64,000 nt of DNA from Roseateles sp049532965 (GTDB lineage: Bacteria > Pseudomonadota > Gammaproteobacteria > Burkholderiales > Burkholderiaceae_C): NCBI RefSeq assembly GCF_049532965.1, contig NZ_CP186694.1, positions 3,968,001 through 4,032,000 of the forward strand, in the 5' to 3' direction. Numbering within the stretch: the first letter of the stretch is position 1; every line of letters starts with the position of its first letter. Below the pieces are notes generated by a model. The model had not been told where the DNA came from. It was given only the letters and a program-made list of their open reading frames with translations, and searched no databases. The position numbers and the translations under genes are program-made. Below are positions 1-9,581 of the stretch, in pieces.

Positions 1-626
1 AACTTGTTGCGGTTGTCGCGCTGGTCCAGGTAGTAGCCGGTCTTGTGGCCTTCGGCCACGTCCAGGCTCAGCTTCCACGCGTTCTCCGAAATCACCACCG
101 CCGTGTCGCCACCGCCGCGCAGCCAGCCGGTCACCGGCTCGAGGCCCTCCAGCGTCCGCACGCCCGAATCCGAGCGCTCGTACAGCCGCGTCAGCCCGGT
201 CTGCGCCAGCAGCAGGTCGGCGATCGTCTGCTTCCAGCGCTCGGTGCCTGCGGACAGGAACTGCGCGCTCAGCGTGTCGCCGTAGCGGTCGACGATCAGG
301 CCGGGCAGGCCGTCGGCCTCGCCGTGGATCAGGCGCACCGCATCCGATGCGATCGGCATGCGCGCCCGCAGCGCGAGCGCCGCGGCGATCTTGCGCTGGA
401 AGAAGGCGTCATCGATGCGCTCATGCTCGTCGAAGCTCCACGCGCGCACGCGGATCATCGACGTCGGGCTGAACGACGCCCAGGCCAGGAACTTGCCTTC
501 GGACGACTCGACGCGCACGGTCTCGCCCGCGTCGGCCTTGCCCTTCTCGATCGAGCCCTGGAACACCCACGGGTGGCGGCGCAGCAGCGAGCGGTCCTTG
601 CCCTCGCGGAGACGGATGGATTTCAT
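1..626 (-). CDS. rlmI: Class I SAM-dependent rRNA methyltransferase (RlmI-like), 3' end beyond the window
   Basis: The first 208 codons are present, starting at an ATG at 626; the rest lies left of the window. The N-terminus (MKSIRLREGKDRSLLRRHPW) has the PUA-like start of the RlmI/YccW family, followed by the linker with VDRYGDTLSAQFLSAG that leads into the Rossmann methyltransferase domain. The family methylates cytosine in 23S rRNA (C1962 in E. coli) using SAM, in the cytoplasm. The SAM-binding and catalytic motifs are off the edge and cannot be checked. In related Burkholderiales I expect this gene directly after xerC; here two extra genes lie between them. Confidence 0.88.
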   Translation of the reverse strand, partial: MKSIRLREGKDRSLLRRHPWVFQGSIEKGKADAGETVRVESSEGKFLAWASFSPTSMIRVRAWSFDEHERIDDAFFQRKIAAALALRARMPIASDAVRLIHGEADGLPGLIVDRYGDTLSAQFLSAGTERWKQTIADLLLAQTGLTRLYERSDSGVRTLEGLEPVTGWLRGGGDTAVVISENAWKLSLDVAEGHKTGYYLDQRDNRNK

Positions 627-656
627 AGGGGCGGGATTGTCCTCGATGGCAACCGC

Positions 657-1838
657 TCAGTCGCCGCCCCGCTGCACCTGCGGCGGCACAGGCGGCCAGT
701 CTCCCGCCTTGCGCCGCTCGTCGAACCAACGATGCATCGCCGAATCCTGCACCGCGTACTCGCCGCGGGCCGACTTCCACACCAGCGCCGGAGAGCGCTG
801 CCGGAGCGACTCGAGCGCTCTCTGCGTCATGCCCGCGTTGACGGGCTGAGCCAGCAGCTCGCTGTAGAAGCGCAACGCTTCCGAATCGAACGCCCGGAAG
901 CGGCTGCCCTGCTCCAGCATTCGCCACAGCACCGCCTGCTCGATCGGTTTCAGGCCCAGGAAGTCCGACTCCATCTGCACCGCATCGTTGCGCTCGTGCT
1001 CGGCCGCGGCCCGGAGCAGCGCGGATTCGAAACGGCCGGAGATGCCCGACAGCGGGCTCAGCACTTCTCCGAGCGCCGACATGAACGGCTGCGGCCGATG
1101 ACCGAATGCCTCGAAGGCGCGTTGCAGCGCCCCTTGGTCGACCGGCGCCAGCGAGGGCAGCTGCGCTTCGATCAGCGAGGCGACGTACGCGATGAAATCG
1201 GGGCCCAACGGGGGCATCCGCTGGACCTGCGACCCAAAAAACGGCGCCGCGTTCGAATTGACGAGCCGCATCAGCTTGTCGCGATCGGACCCCGACATCA
1301 CCAGCATCAGGTTGACCGCGCCCGGACCGTTCAACTGATCGCGTGCCGACTTCAGCGAGGTCATCGCCGCCTCGCCCCGTTCGCTCGTCAACGCGTGCTG
1401 CGCCTCGTCGATGATCAACGCGACGGGCTTGCCTGCCGTTTCGTTCAGCGCCCGCAGTGCATCGACCAGCGTCAATCCGTCCAGCTTGCCGATCTTGCTG
1501 GTGTCCACCTGCAGCCAGCCCGCCAGACTCAGCTTGTCCACCCCGGCCTTCTTCGCCGTGCGAGCGACCATCCCGAGCTGCGGTTGAAGCGCATTGCCGA
1601 TGGCGTTGGCGATCAGCGTGGCCGGATCCCGCCCGGTGTCGCTCCACAGGTCCGTGTAGGCGACCACCACGCCCGCCGCTTCGAGCGCCGGCCGCAGGTC
1701 GCTCTGCAGGAACGTCGATTTGCCAGTGCGACGAGGGGCTGACAGGAACACGCCGTTATGGCCATCTCCAAACAGCGACTGGCCTGTCAGCGCTGCTACC
1801 AGCTGCTGCGCGAGTCCGGTTCGGGGAAAGTAGATCAT
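657..1838 (-). CDS. AAA-type ATPase with C-terminal winged-helix-like region
   Basis: A 393-aa protein if started at ATG 1838; a TTG at 1853 would add five residues, and neither start has a good ribosome site. A Walker A motif (SAPRRTGKSTF) lies near residue 40 and a Walker B (VALIIDEAQH) near residue 140, as in Orc1/Cdc6- or STAND-like P-loop NTPases. The last 90 residues (LRFYSELL, then TQRALESLRQRS and EYAVQDSAMHRWF) resemble a winged helix. I infer an ATP-dependent DNA-binding protein; the substrate is unknown. Palindromic sites sit immediately upstream and over the alternative start, suggesting autoregulation. The gene appears to be an accessory insertion between xerC and rlmI. Confidence 0.75.
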   Translation of the reverse strand: MIYFPRTGLAQQLVAALTGQSLFGDGHNGVFLSAPRRTGKSTFLQSDLRPALEAAGVVVAYTDLWSDTGRDPATLIANAIGNALQPQLGMVARTAKKAGVDKLSLAGWLQVDTSKIGKLDGLTLVDALRALNETAGKPVALIIDEAQHALTSERGEAAMTSLKSARDQLNGPGAVNLMLVMSGSDRDKLMRLVNSNAAPFFGSQVQRMPPLGPDFIAYVASLIEAQLPSLAPVDQGALQRAFEAFGHRPQPFMSALGEVLSPLSGISGRFESALLRAAAEHERNDAVQMESDFLGLKPIEQAVLWRMLEQGSRFRAFDSEALRFYSELLAQPVNAGMTQRALESLRQRSPALVWKSARGEYAVQDSAMHRWFDERRKAGDWPPVPPQVQRGGD

Positions 1839-1892
1839 CGTTTTGTCGGCCAATTATTGGCAAAACGATAATTTATCGCCGCGGGCGATAAA
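1839..1892. promoter_or_regulatory. Cluster of inverted repeats upstream of the AAA ATPase gene
   Basis: Three nested palindromes are seen directly. TTTATCGCC (1872-1880) pairs with GGCGATAAA (1884-1892) across a 3-nt spacer. CGATAA-T-TTATCG occupies 1866-1878. GCCAAT-T-ATTGGC occupies 1849-1861, flanked by CGTTTTG (1839-1845) and CAAAACG (1861-1867). The CGATAA hexamer therefore occurs three times in alternating orientation. Position over the start region of a protein with a probable winged helix suggests an operator used for autorepression; this is inference. An RNA hairpin blocking translation is the alternative. Confidence 0.55.
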
Positions 1893-1943
1893 ACCCAATA
1901 GTTCGTCCTTGGGGGCGTTGCGCGCCCGCCTGGAACGGGGGCG

Positions 1944-3548
1944 TCACCGCTTCCCAGCCGGCCCCAAGGTCCCGAACGCCCACCCGATGTTCAGGCTCAC
2001 CATCGGCGTGCTGTGCTTTTCGCCGCCGAGCGCCTTCCACTGGCCGACGCCCACCTTCACGCGCAGGCGCTCGCGTCCAGTGCCTTCCCATTGCGCCCAC
2101 AACTCGCCCTGCGACACCGCGCCACCGCCGACCTGCACGCCACCACCGCCGGCCGCGCCGACCAGCGCCTCGGCGCCGACGCGCATGCCGGCCCACTTCG
2201 GCGACTGCGCGCCCAGCCCGAACATCCCGTATGAGAACGCCCCGGCCTTGCCCAGCGCCGCGCTCCCCGCATGCGCCACGCCGTACCACGGGCCGCCGAA
2301 GTCGCGCGTCATGCCCAGCCCCAGGCCGGTCACGTTGTCGCGCGAGCCGTCCTTGAACTTGAACTCCTTGAAGTAGGGCACGCTCATGTACCAGGTCTGC
2401 GCCCGCACCCGGCCCGACTCCAGCGGCGGCGTGTTCAGGATCCGCGAGACCTTCTCCAACGGCAGCGCCAGCGAGCCCCGCACCTGCAGCGAGTCGTAGT
2501 TCCCCCACGGCGCCTTCATGTAGCCAGCGTCCAGCCGCAACGTCGGGCCCCATGGCGTGATCCAGCGCAGCGTCGGACCGACGCGCACGAGCCAGCCGTT
2601 CCCGGTGTCCATGTCGCCGCCACCGCCCAGGCCGAACGAGATCTGGCCGCCGACGCGCAGCCGTTCGCTGCCGATACCCCAGTCCTGGCCCGCGTTGGCG
2701 AGGATCTCCATGTAGCCGTCATGTCCGCCCGACGCCGCACCCGACGCCTCCAGGCCCCACCACGACGAGCCATCGCCGAAGTACTGCCGCAGGTCGCCGC
2801 CGGCCTTGCCCTTGCGGCCCGTCAGCGGCGCGCCGCCACGGGTCCGGCTGCCGCTGCGCGGCTTCTCCACGCCCGCACTGAGCGCGATCTCATCGAAGCC
2901 CATGCCGGTGCGGTCGCCCGCCCGGCCCGGCGAGCCCGAATCGCTCGGCGAGAAGCTCAGGAACCGGTCCATCCGTCCGATCGTGAACGCCACGCCGGTG
3001 TCCTTGATGTTCCCATTGCCGTTCGGGAAGGTCACATGCGACACGCCCACGCCGGCGTACCACTGGCCGAATTCGCGCCGCAGCGACAGCTCCGGCCGCA
3101 GCATCAGGCCGCCACCGGGACGGATGCGATCCGAGCTCACGCCACCGCCCGCGCCCGCATACAGGCTGGCCGCCACGTGCCAGTCCTGCGCCACGCGGAA
3201 TCGCCGCTGCACGTTGAAACCCACGGTGAACAGGCCGCCGAACTCGCCCTTCGCCGCGCCGTACGCCGCGGGTCCGATGCCCCAGTCCTCGTTGATCGCG
3301 ACCATGTAATGCGCGCCCAGGAACGCCGTCTTCTGCCCCGTGGGCATGGTGATCGGCGACCAGTTCAGCTCGAACGCCGCGGGCCGGCTGTCGGTGGCCG
3401 TGACGACGCGCTCGCCGCTGCCGTCGGACGAAGCCGTCGTCACGCCGGATTGCGCGTAGGCCGGCAGTTGCGCCGCCAGCAACGCGGAGCACAGCAGCCA
3501 GGGACGGGACGACGGGAAGCTCGAGGGGATGAGGACGGTGCGGAGCAT
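1944..3548 (-). CDS. Predicted outer-membrane beta-barrel protein, function unknown
   Basis: A 534-aa protein. I chose ATG 3548 because it is followed by a signal peptide (MLRTVLIPSS, hydrophobic core LLCSALLAAQL, cleavage after AYAQ); the open frame extends further upstream only as a shadow of xerC. The mature part is Gly-rich with alternating hydrophobic/polar stretches (GVGVSHVTFPNGNG, GGQISFGLGGGGDMDTGNGW) typical of transmembrane strands, and the C-terminus contains VSLNIGWAF. I recognise no named family. It lies 13 bp downstream of xerC in the same direction and is probably co-transcribed. Transport, lipid handling or a structural role are all possible. Confidence 0.65.
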   Translation of the reverse strand: MLRTVLIPSSFPSSRPWLLCSALLAAQLPAYAQSGVTTASSDGSGERVVTATDSRPAAFELNWSPITMPTGQKTAFLGAHYMVAINEDWGIGPAAYGAAKGEFGGLFTVGFNVQRRFRVAQDWHVAASLYAGAGGGVSSDRIRPGGGLMLRPELSLRREFGQWYAGVGVSHVTFPNGNGNIKDTGVAFTIGRMDRFLSFSPSDSGSPGRAGDRTGMGFDEIALSAGVEKPRSGSRTRGGAPLTGRKGKAGGDLRQYFGDGSSWWGLEASGAASGGHDGYMEILANAGQDWGIGSERLRVGGQISFGLGGGGDMDTGNGWLVRVGPTLRWITPWGPTLRLDAGYMKAPWGNYDSLQVRGSLALPLEKVSRILNTPPLESGRVRAQTWYMSVPYFKEFKFKDGSRDNVTGLGLGMTRDFGGPWYGVAHAGSAALGKAGAFSYGMFGLGAQSPKWAGMRVGAEALVGAAGGGGVQVGGGAVSQGELWAQWEGTGRERLRVKVGVGQWKALGGEKHSTPMVSLNIGWAFGTLGPAGKR

Positions 3549-3561
3549 CGGGAACAGTCGG

Positions 3562-4515
3562 TTATTTCTTGCGGGCGCGCGGGTGTGCCGCGTCGTAGAC
3601 CTTGGCCAGGTGCTGGAAGTCCAGCCGGGTGTAGACCTGCGTGGTGCTGATGTTGGCGTGACCCAGCAGCTCCTGGACCGCGCGCAGGTCACCGCTGCTC
3701 TGCAGCAGGTGCGACGCGAACGAGTGGCGCAGCATGTGCGGATGGACATGCGTCGGCATGCCGGCCGCGAGCGCGCGCTGCTTCAGTCGCTTGCGCACTT
3801 GATCCGCGCTCAGCCGGCCGCCGCGCGGACCGACCAGCAGCGCCGGCTCGTCCGCCGCCGCCCATTGGTCGCGCACCGCCAGCCACTGCTGCAGCGCGGT
3901 CAGCGAAGGACCGCCCAGCGGCACCGCGCGACGCTTCGCGCCCTTGCCCAGCACCTGCGCTTCCGCCGCTTCCATCACGATCCAGCCGGCCGACGCCGCG
4001 TGATGCCGGACGTCCAGGCCCACCAGCTCCGACACGCGCAGGCCGCTGCCGTAGAGCAGCTCCACCAGGCAGCGCTCCAGCGCCTCCGCGACCGGGTCGG
4101 CCGGTTCCTGATGATGGTCGGCCAGCCGCACCGCATCGTCGACGCCCAGCGCCTTCGGCAGCGGCCGGCCCTGCTTGGGCGCGTGCAGGTCGGCGATCGG
4201 ATTCGCGTCGACCAGCCCGTTCTGGCCCAGCCAGCGATACCAGCTTCGCCAGGCCGACAGGATCAGCGCCAGCGTGCGCGGCTTGAGCTTCTCGGTGTGC
4301 AGCTTCGCCAGGAAGCGCCGCGCCTGATGCGTGGACAAACGCATCAGGTCCAGCCCTTCCGCCGCGGCCAATCCGGTCAGCCGCAGCAGCGCCTCCGAAT
4401 ACAGCGTCAGCGTGCGCTCCGCCAGGCGGCGCTGCACGCGCAGGAACTCCAGATAGCGGCGCTGCTCGTCAGTCAGGCTGAGCGGCAGCATCGGCGGAAC
4501 CGGCGGCGCCGGCAT
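3562..4515 (-). CDS. xerC: Tyrosine recombinase XerC
   Basis: 317 aa, normal family length. With XerD it resolves chromosome dimers at dif. The N-terminal SAM-like DNA-binding domain (residues 15-100) precedes the catalytic domain. The full active-site set is visible: R160 (GSGLRVSEL), K191, H260-x-x-R263 (HPHMLRHSF), H286 (LLGHANIS) and the nucleophile Y295 (TTQVYTRL). The start overlaps the 3' end of the DUF484 gene by 47 bp; Met9 (4491) is an alternative start with less overlap. The order dapF-DUF484-xerC is the usual proteobacterial arrangement, so this is the housekeeping recombinase and not a phage integrase. Confidence 0.94.
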   Translation of the reverse strand: MPAPPVPPMLPLSLTDEQRRYLEFLRVQRRLAERTLTLYSEALLRLTGLAAAEGLDLMRLSTHQARRFLAKLHTEKLKPRTLALILSAWRSWYRWLGQNGLVDANPIADLHAPKQGRPLPKALGVDDAVRLADHHQEPADPVAEALERCLVELLYGSGLRVSELVGLDVRHHAASAGWIVMEAAEAQVLGKGAKRRAVPLGGPSLTALQQWLAVRDQWAAADEPALLVGPRGGRLSADQVRKRLKQRALAAGMPTHVHPHMLRHSFASHLLQSSGDLRAVQELLGHANISTTQVYTRLDFQHLAKVYDAAHPRARKK

Positions 4516-5191
4516 GCGGATCGGCGTCCAGCAGGCGCGAGAGCGCGGCGCTCGCGATCTCGCCCACGCGCGAGAGGAACTCGGTGCCCATCTCGGCCGT
4601 GTAGCGCGTCGGATCCGGCGAGCCCAGCACCAGCAGCCCGAACGGCTGCGCCGGCGCCCCGGCCGTCAGCGGCACCAGCGCCAGCGAGGCCACGTCGTCC
4701 TCCAGCCAGCGCGCCGCCTCGAAGCCCGAATTGATGCCGCAGTACGGCTGGTTCAGGCTGGCGACGAAGGTCTTCACATCGGCGCTGACCTCGGCCGCGA
4801 ACGGCGCAAGCGCATGCCCCGCGTCCACGTTCCACAAGCGCAGTCCGGCCTGCGGGATCAGGAACTGATGTCGCAGCTCGCGCAGCAGCACCTCGGGCAA
4901 CTGGCGGTCATCGCGCGTCAGCATCAGCGCGAGCGTCCAGCGATGCAGCCGGTCCGCGATCGCGACGTTCTCCTGCCCGTTGCGGATCATCTCGACGATC
5001 TTGTGCTCCAGGCCGCGGATCTTCTCGCGCAGCAGTTCCGCCTGGCGCTCCTGCAGCGACACCGCGCGCTGCCCGTGCGGATGCGAGATCCGGACGTTCG
5101 CCAGCAACTCGGCGTGACGTTCAAAGAACGCCGGATCGTTCGCCAGATAGTCGGCGATGTCTTGTTCGGTGATGCCTTCGATGCCGCTCAC
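4469..5191 (-). CDS. DUF484 family protein (GAF-like)
   Basis: 240 aa. It starts with the family pattern DIADYLANDPAFFERHAELL, then a short coiled-coil-like segment (RQAELLREKIRGLEHKI) and a GAF-like domain of about 150 residues. It is soluble with no signal peptide. The biochemical role is unknown; it is almost always found between dapF and xerC, as here. It overlaps dapF by 4 bp at its start and xerC by 47 bp at its end, indicating translational coupling. Confidence 0.9.
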   Translation of the reverse strand: MSGIEGITEQDIADYLANDPAFFERHAELLANVRISHPHGQRAVSLQERQAELLREKIRGLEHKIVEMIRNGQENVAIADRLHRWTLALMLTRDDRQLPEVLLRELRHQFLIPQAGLRLWNVDAGHALAPFAAEVSADVKTFVASLNQPYCGINSGFEAARWLEDDVASLALVPLTAGAPAQPFGLLVLGSPDPTRYTAEMGTEFLSRVGEIASAALSRLLDADPHAGAAGSADAAAQPD

Positions 5192-6063
5192 AGTTCGATT
5201 TCCCCTTCAAAGACCGTCTGCGCCGGCCCTGTCATGTACACCGGAGCGGCGAGCCCCGGACCACCCGGCGTCATGCCGGCCCATTCGATGCGCAGGTCGC
5301 CGCCGCGCGTGTGCACCTCGACCGCCGCGTCCAGCCAGCCCAGCCGGATCCCCGCCACCACCGCCGCACAGGCGCCGGTGCCGCAGGCCAGCGTCTCGCC
5401 GGCGCCGCGCTCGAACACGCGCAGCTTCACTTCGCCACGGTTGATGACCTGCAGGAAGCCGGCATTCACGCGGCGAGGGAACGCGGCATGCGTTTCCACC
5501 AGCGGACCGACGATCCCCACCGGCGCGTGGTCGACATCCTCGACCCGCTGCACCGCGTGCGGATTGCCCATCGACAGCACCGCGACCTCGGCCGTCATGC
5601 CATCGCCCAACTCCAGCGGCCAGAGCTCGAAGCCGTTCTCGGTCCGCGCGCTCGTTCCCATCGGGTCGAACGGGATGGCCGGCAGCTCGAAGACCGGCGG
5701 TCCCATGTCGACCGTCACGCGGCCGTCCTCGCGCAGGCGGAGCTCCAGCAGCGCGTTGATCGTCTGGACGCGGATGGTGCGCTTGTCGGTCAGCCCCTTG
5801 TCGACGACGAAGCGCACGAAGCAGCGCGCGCCGTTGCCGCATTGCTCCACCTCCGAGCCATCGGCGTTGAAGATGCGGTAGCCGAAGTCCACGTCCGCCG
5901 TCTTCGGCGCCTCGATCACCAGGATCTGGTCGCAGCCCACGCCGAAGCGGCGATCAGCGACGCGCCGCAATTGGTCGCTCGTCAGCGGCATCGGATGGCG
6001 CGTGGCGTCCAGCACGACGAAGTCGTTGCCGGCGCCCTGCATCTTGGTGAAGCGCAATTTCAT
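5188..6063 (-). CDS. dapF: Diaminopimelate epimerase
   Basis: 291 aa. It interconverts LL- and meso-diaminopimelate in the lysine and peptidoglycan precursor pathway. Both catalytic cysteines are present: C75 in EQCGNGARC and C227 in LACGTGACA. The start MKLRFTKMQGAGNDF is the standard family N-terminus. The gene lies 9 bp after the lpxL-type gene and overlaps DUF484 by 4 bp, so lpxL-dapF-DUF484-xerC is one minus-strand operon. Confidence 0.97.
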   Translation of the reverse strand: MKLRFTKMQGAGNDFVVLDATRHPMPLTSDQLRRVADRRFGVGCDQILVIEAPKTADVDFGYRIFNADGSEVEQCGNGARCFVRFVVDKGLTDKRTIRVQTINALLELRLREDGRVTVDMGPPVFELPAIPFDPMGTSARTENGFELWPLELGDGMTAEVAVLSMGNPHAVQRVEDVDHAPVGIVGPLVETHAAFPRRVNAGFLQVINRGEVKLRVFERGAGETLACGTGACAAVVAGIRLGWLDAAVEVHTRGGDLRIEWAGMTPGGPGLAAPVYMTGPAQTVFEGEIEL

Positions 6064-6072
6064 GGGGGCGGA

Positions 6073-6963
6073 TTATCGGGAATACAGCGACGCCTCGCCC
6101 GGCGGGCGTGTCTTGAAGCGCTTGTGGACCCAGAAATACTGGGCCGGGTGCTCGCGGATGCGGTCCTCGAGCCAGCGGTGGAAGTGCCGGGCGTCCGCCT
6201 CCAGGTCGCCGCTCGGATACCCGGGCAGCGGCTCGTGCGCGTGGATCACGATGCCTTCGCCCTTGGGCAGCATCGTGACGATCACCGGCTGCACCACCAT
6301 CTGCATGGTCTGCGCGATCTTGGCCGGCGCCAGCAGCGTGTTCGCCGGCACGCCGAAGAACGGGACGAAGGCCGAGTCCTTCGGACCGAAGTCCATGTCG
6401 GGCAGGTTCAGGAAGGAATAGCCGTCGCGGATCGCGCGCAGCACGGAGCGCACGCCCTCGTGGCGGTCGACCAGCTTGGTCGTGCCGAAGCGCGAGCGCG
6501 CCTTGCGCAGCGCCTCGTCGAAGAGCGCGTTGCTCTGCCGCTGGTAGATGCTGGCGCCGGGCCGCGCCTGGTTCAGCATCAGCGCCGGGCCGATCCAGTC
6601 CAGGCCCACGAAGTGCGGCATCAGCCACATCACCGGCCGGTCGACCTGCTCGGACAGCTTGATGTTGCCCTCGATGCGCATCAGCCGCAGCAGTCGCTCG
6701 CCGGACGCGAACCACAGCAGCCCGCGCTCGAGCAGGCTGCGGCCCAGCCAGCCGAAGTGCTCACGCACCAGCGCCTCGCGCTCGGCGGCGGGCTTCTCGG
6801 GGAAGCAGAGTTCCACGTTGCGCAGCGCGACGCGCCGGCGCGAGCCCGCGACGCGGTGCAGCAGCGCCCCCAGGCCCCATCCCAGCGCCGCCAGCCAGCG
6901 CAGCGGCAGCCAGTGCAGCAGCCACAGCAGGCCAATCAGCGCATAAGTCCCAAGTTTTCCCAT
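6073..6963 (-). CDS. lpxL: Lipid A biosynthesis lauroyl/acyl-transferase (LpxL/HtrB family)
   Basis: 296 aa from ATG 6963 (MGKLGTYALIG). One N-terminal membrane anchor (ALIGLLWLLHWLPL) is followed by the LPLAT acyltransferase domain. The expected H-x4-D/E lies in a stretch with VREHFGWLGRSLLERG, and later family blocks include LMPHFVGLDWIG and PVIVTMLPKGEG. The family adds a secondary acyl chain to Kdo2-lipid IVA at the inner membrane. LpxL versus LpxM type cannot be settled here. It is divergent from metK, a pairing common in Burkholderiales. Confidence 0.88.
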   Translation of the reverse strand: MGKLGTYALIGLLWLLHWLPLRWLAALGWGLGALLHRVAGSRRRVALRNVELCFPEKPAAEREALVREHFGWLGRSLLERGLLWFASGERLLRLMRIEGNIKLSEQVDRPVMWLMPHFVGLDWIGPALMLNQARPGASIYQRQSNALFDEALRKARSRFGTTKLVDRHEGVRSVLRAIRDGYSFLNLPDMDFGPKDSAFVPFFGVPANTLLAPAKIAQTMQMVVQPVIVTMLPKGEGIVIHAHEPLPGYPSGDLEADARHFHRWLEDRIREHPAQYFWVHKRFKTRPPGEASLYSR

Positions 6964-7124
6964 CGACCGTCCGACGCCTTGCTCAGGCTCTTTCCTATAA
7001 TCCGCCCCCAATCGCCGAGTTAATCTGGACAACTTGCGGGGCGATTCACAAATTCCGCTAAAGCGTTCGCCGACTGACTCCCCAGTGATGGCAACGCCCG
7101 TAGACTGAATCACAGGAGTTTAAA
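6964..7124. promoter_or_regulatory. Divergent lpxL / metK intergenic region
   Basis: 161 bp between the two start codons. A perfect TATAAT occurs at 6996-7001 on the plus strand and would give metK a leader of about 115 nt, but I see no convincing -35 hexamer at 16-18 bp. A ribosome site AGGAG (7114-7118) precedes the TTG start of metK. I could not match the leader to any known SAM-binding riboswitch class. Confidence 0.4.
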
Positions 7125-8303
<1,179 letters not shown>

Positions 8304-8363
8304 GCCGTCCCCCGGTCATATGCCGCAGATTCCCCGAATCGCGGCGACCGCATCCCCCTGATT

Positions 8364-8392
8364 CAGGGCCGCCGCGTGCGGCCCTGCCTTCT
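8364..8392 (+). terminator. Rho-independent terminator after metK
   Basis: A perfect 9-bp stem, CAGGGCCGC (8364-8372) with GCGGCCCTG (8378-8386) and a 5-nt loop, is followed by a pyrimidine/T-rich tail (CCTTCTTCT). It lies 60 bp after the metK stop. Confidence 0.75.
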
Positions 8393-8424
8393 TCTGGCGC
8401 AGGACCGCGCGGCAAAATCTCCGG

Positions 8425-9495
8425 ATGCATGCCCTGCCGAACGCGCCGACCCCGCTGACCATCCTGATCGTCGATGACCAGAGCGCCACGCGCGTCGCGC
8501 TGACCGCGGAGCTCGACCGCAGCGGCCACCGCGTGCTGGAAGCCGACAGTGCCGAATGGGCGCTCGAGCTGTTCCGCCGCTACCGGCCCGACCTGGTGCT
8601 GCTCGACGTCGAGATGCCGGGCCACGACGGCTACTGGACCGCACGCGAGATGCGCGCCGCCGAACCGGGCGGATGGACGCCGATCATCTTCCTCTCCCAG
8701 TTCAACCAGGACGAGGACGTCTGGAAGGGCATCGAGTCCGGCGGTGACGACTACCTCGTCAAGCCGGTGTCCGCGATGATCCTGCACGCCAAGCTGCGCG
8801 CGATGCAGCGTCTGGCCCTGATGCGGGCGCGGCTGGTCCAGATGTCGGAGGACCTGCGCGCGGCCAATGCGCAACTGGAAGAGCTTTCCAGCGTCGACGC
8901 GCTGACCGGCCTGATGAACCGCCGCGCGCTGGACGCGCGGCTCCAGCAGGAGCTGGACCTGGCCCGCCGGGAGGGCAAGCCGCTGACGGTGATGCTCTGC
9001 GACGTCGATCACTTCAAGCGCTACAACGACGCCGCCGGCCATGTCGCCGGCGACGCCTGCCTGCGCCGCATCGGCCAGCTATTGAAGGAAACCTGCCGCC
9101 GTCCCAGCGACTGCGCCGGCCGCTACGGCGGCGAGGAGTTCGCGCTCCTCCTGCCCAACACCCCGCGCTCCGGCGCGATGACCTATGCCCGGGCGCTGAT
9201 GCGCACCGTCGAGCTCGCGGCCATCCCCCATCCGGACTCGCCCACCGGCGGGGTGATCACCCTCTCGGGCGGCATCACCACCTGCCTGCCCGACGACAGC
9301 ACCAGCGCCGAGGGCCTGCTGATCCGCGCCGACGACGCGCTCTACAACGCCAAGTCGACCGGCCGCAACCGCTTCTTCAGCTACGAGATGCAGATGGACA
9401 CCCAGGAGCAGCGCCGCCAGGGCGGCTCGAACCCCGCGTCTTCGACGCCCCCTTCAGCGCCCCCATCCGCGCCTCCTTCCATGCCCCCTACCTGA
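8425..9495 (+). CDS. Response regulator diguanylate cyclase (REC-GGDEF), copy 1
   Basis: 356 aa. A receiver domain (residues 10-130) has the acidic pocket IVDD and phospho-acceptor Asp in VLLDVEMPGHDG. A helical linker leads to a GGDEF domain with the active site GGEEF. An RxxD inhibitory site (RPSD) lies five residues before it, so product inhibition by c-di-GMP is expected. The C-terminal tail is Pro/Ser/Ala-rich and probably disordered. It is a close paralogue of the next gene (same architecture and many identical blocks), indicating tandem duplication. No sensor kinase is adjacent. Confidence 0.93.
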   Translation: MHALPNAPTPLTILIVDDQSATRVALTAELDRSGHRVLEADSAEWALELFRRYRPDLVLLDVEMPGHDGYWTAREMRAAEPGGWTPIIFLSQFNQDEDVWKGIESGGDDYLVKPVSAMILHAKLRAMQRLALMRARLVQMSEDLRAANAQLEELSSVDALTGLMNRRALDARLQQELDLARREGKPLTVMLCDVDHFKRYNDAAGHVAGDACLRRIGQLLKETCRRPSDCAGRYGGEEFALLLPNTPRSGAMTYARALMRTVELAAIPHPDSPTGGVITLSGGITTCLPDDSTSAEGLLIRADDALYNAKSTGRNRFFSYEMQMDTQEQRRQGGSNPASSTPPSAPPSAPPSMPPT

Positions 9496-9581
9496 GGCAT
9501 ACCCGGGCTGCCGGCGGCAGAACCGCCCCCGCATAATCGGCCTCGGCACGCCTTGCTGCCGCCTGCCGACGATGCCCGGTC

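Noticed and set aside
45..1742. Long plus-strand open frame over rlmI and the ATPase gene
   Set aside because: Arg/Gln-rich translation without recognisable domains. It is the reverse shadow of two well-supported minus-strand genes in high-GC DNA.
3562..4515. XerC as the integrase of the 30-32 kb insert
   Set aside because: It is in the conserved dapF-DUF484-xerC operon and is the housekeeping dimer-resolution enzyme; the 27-bp repeat does not look like a dif site.
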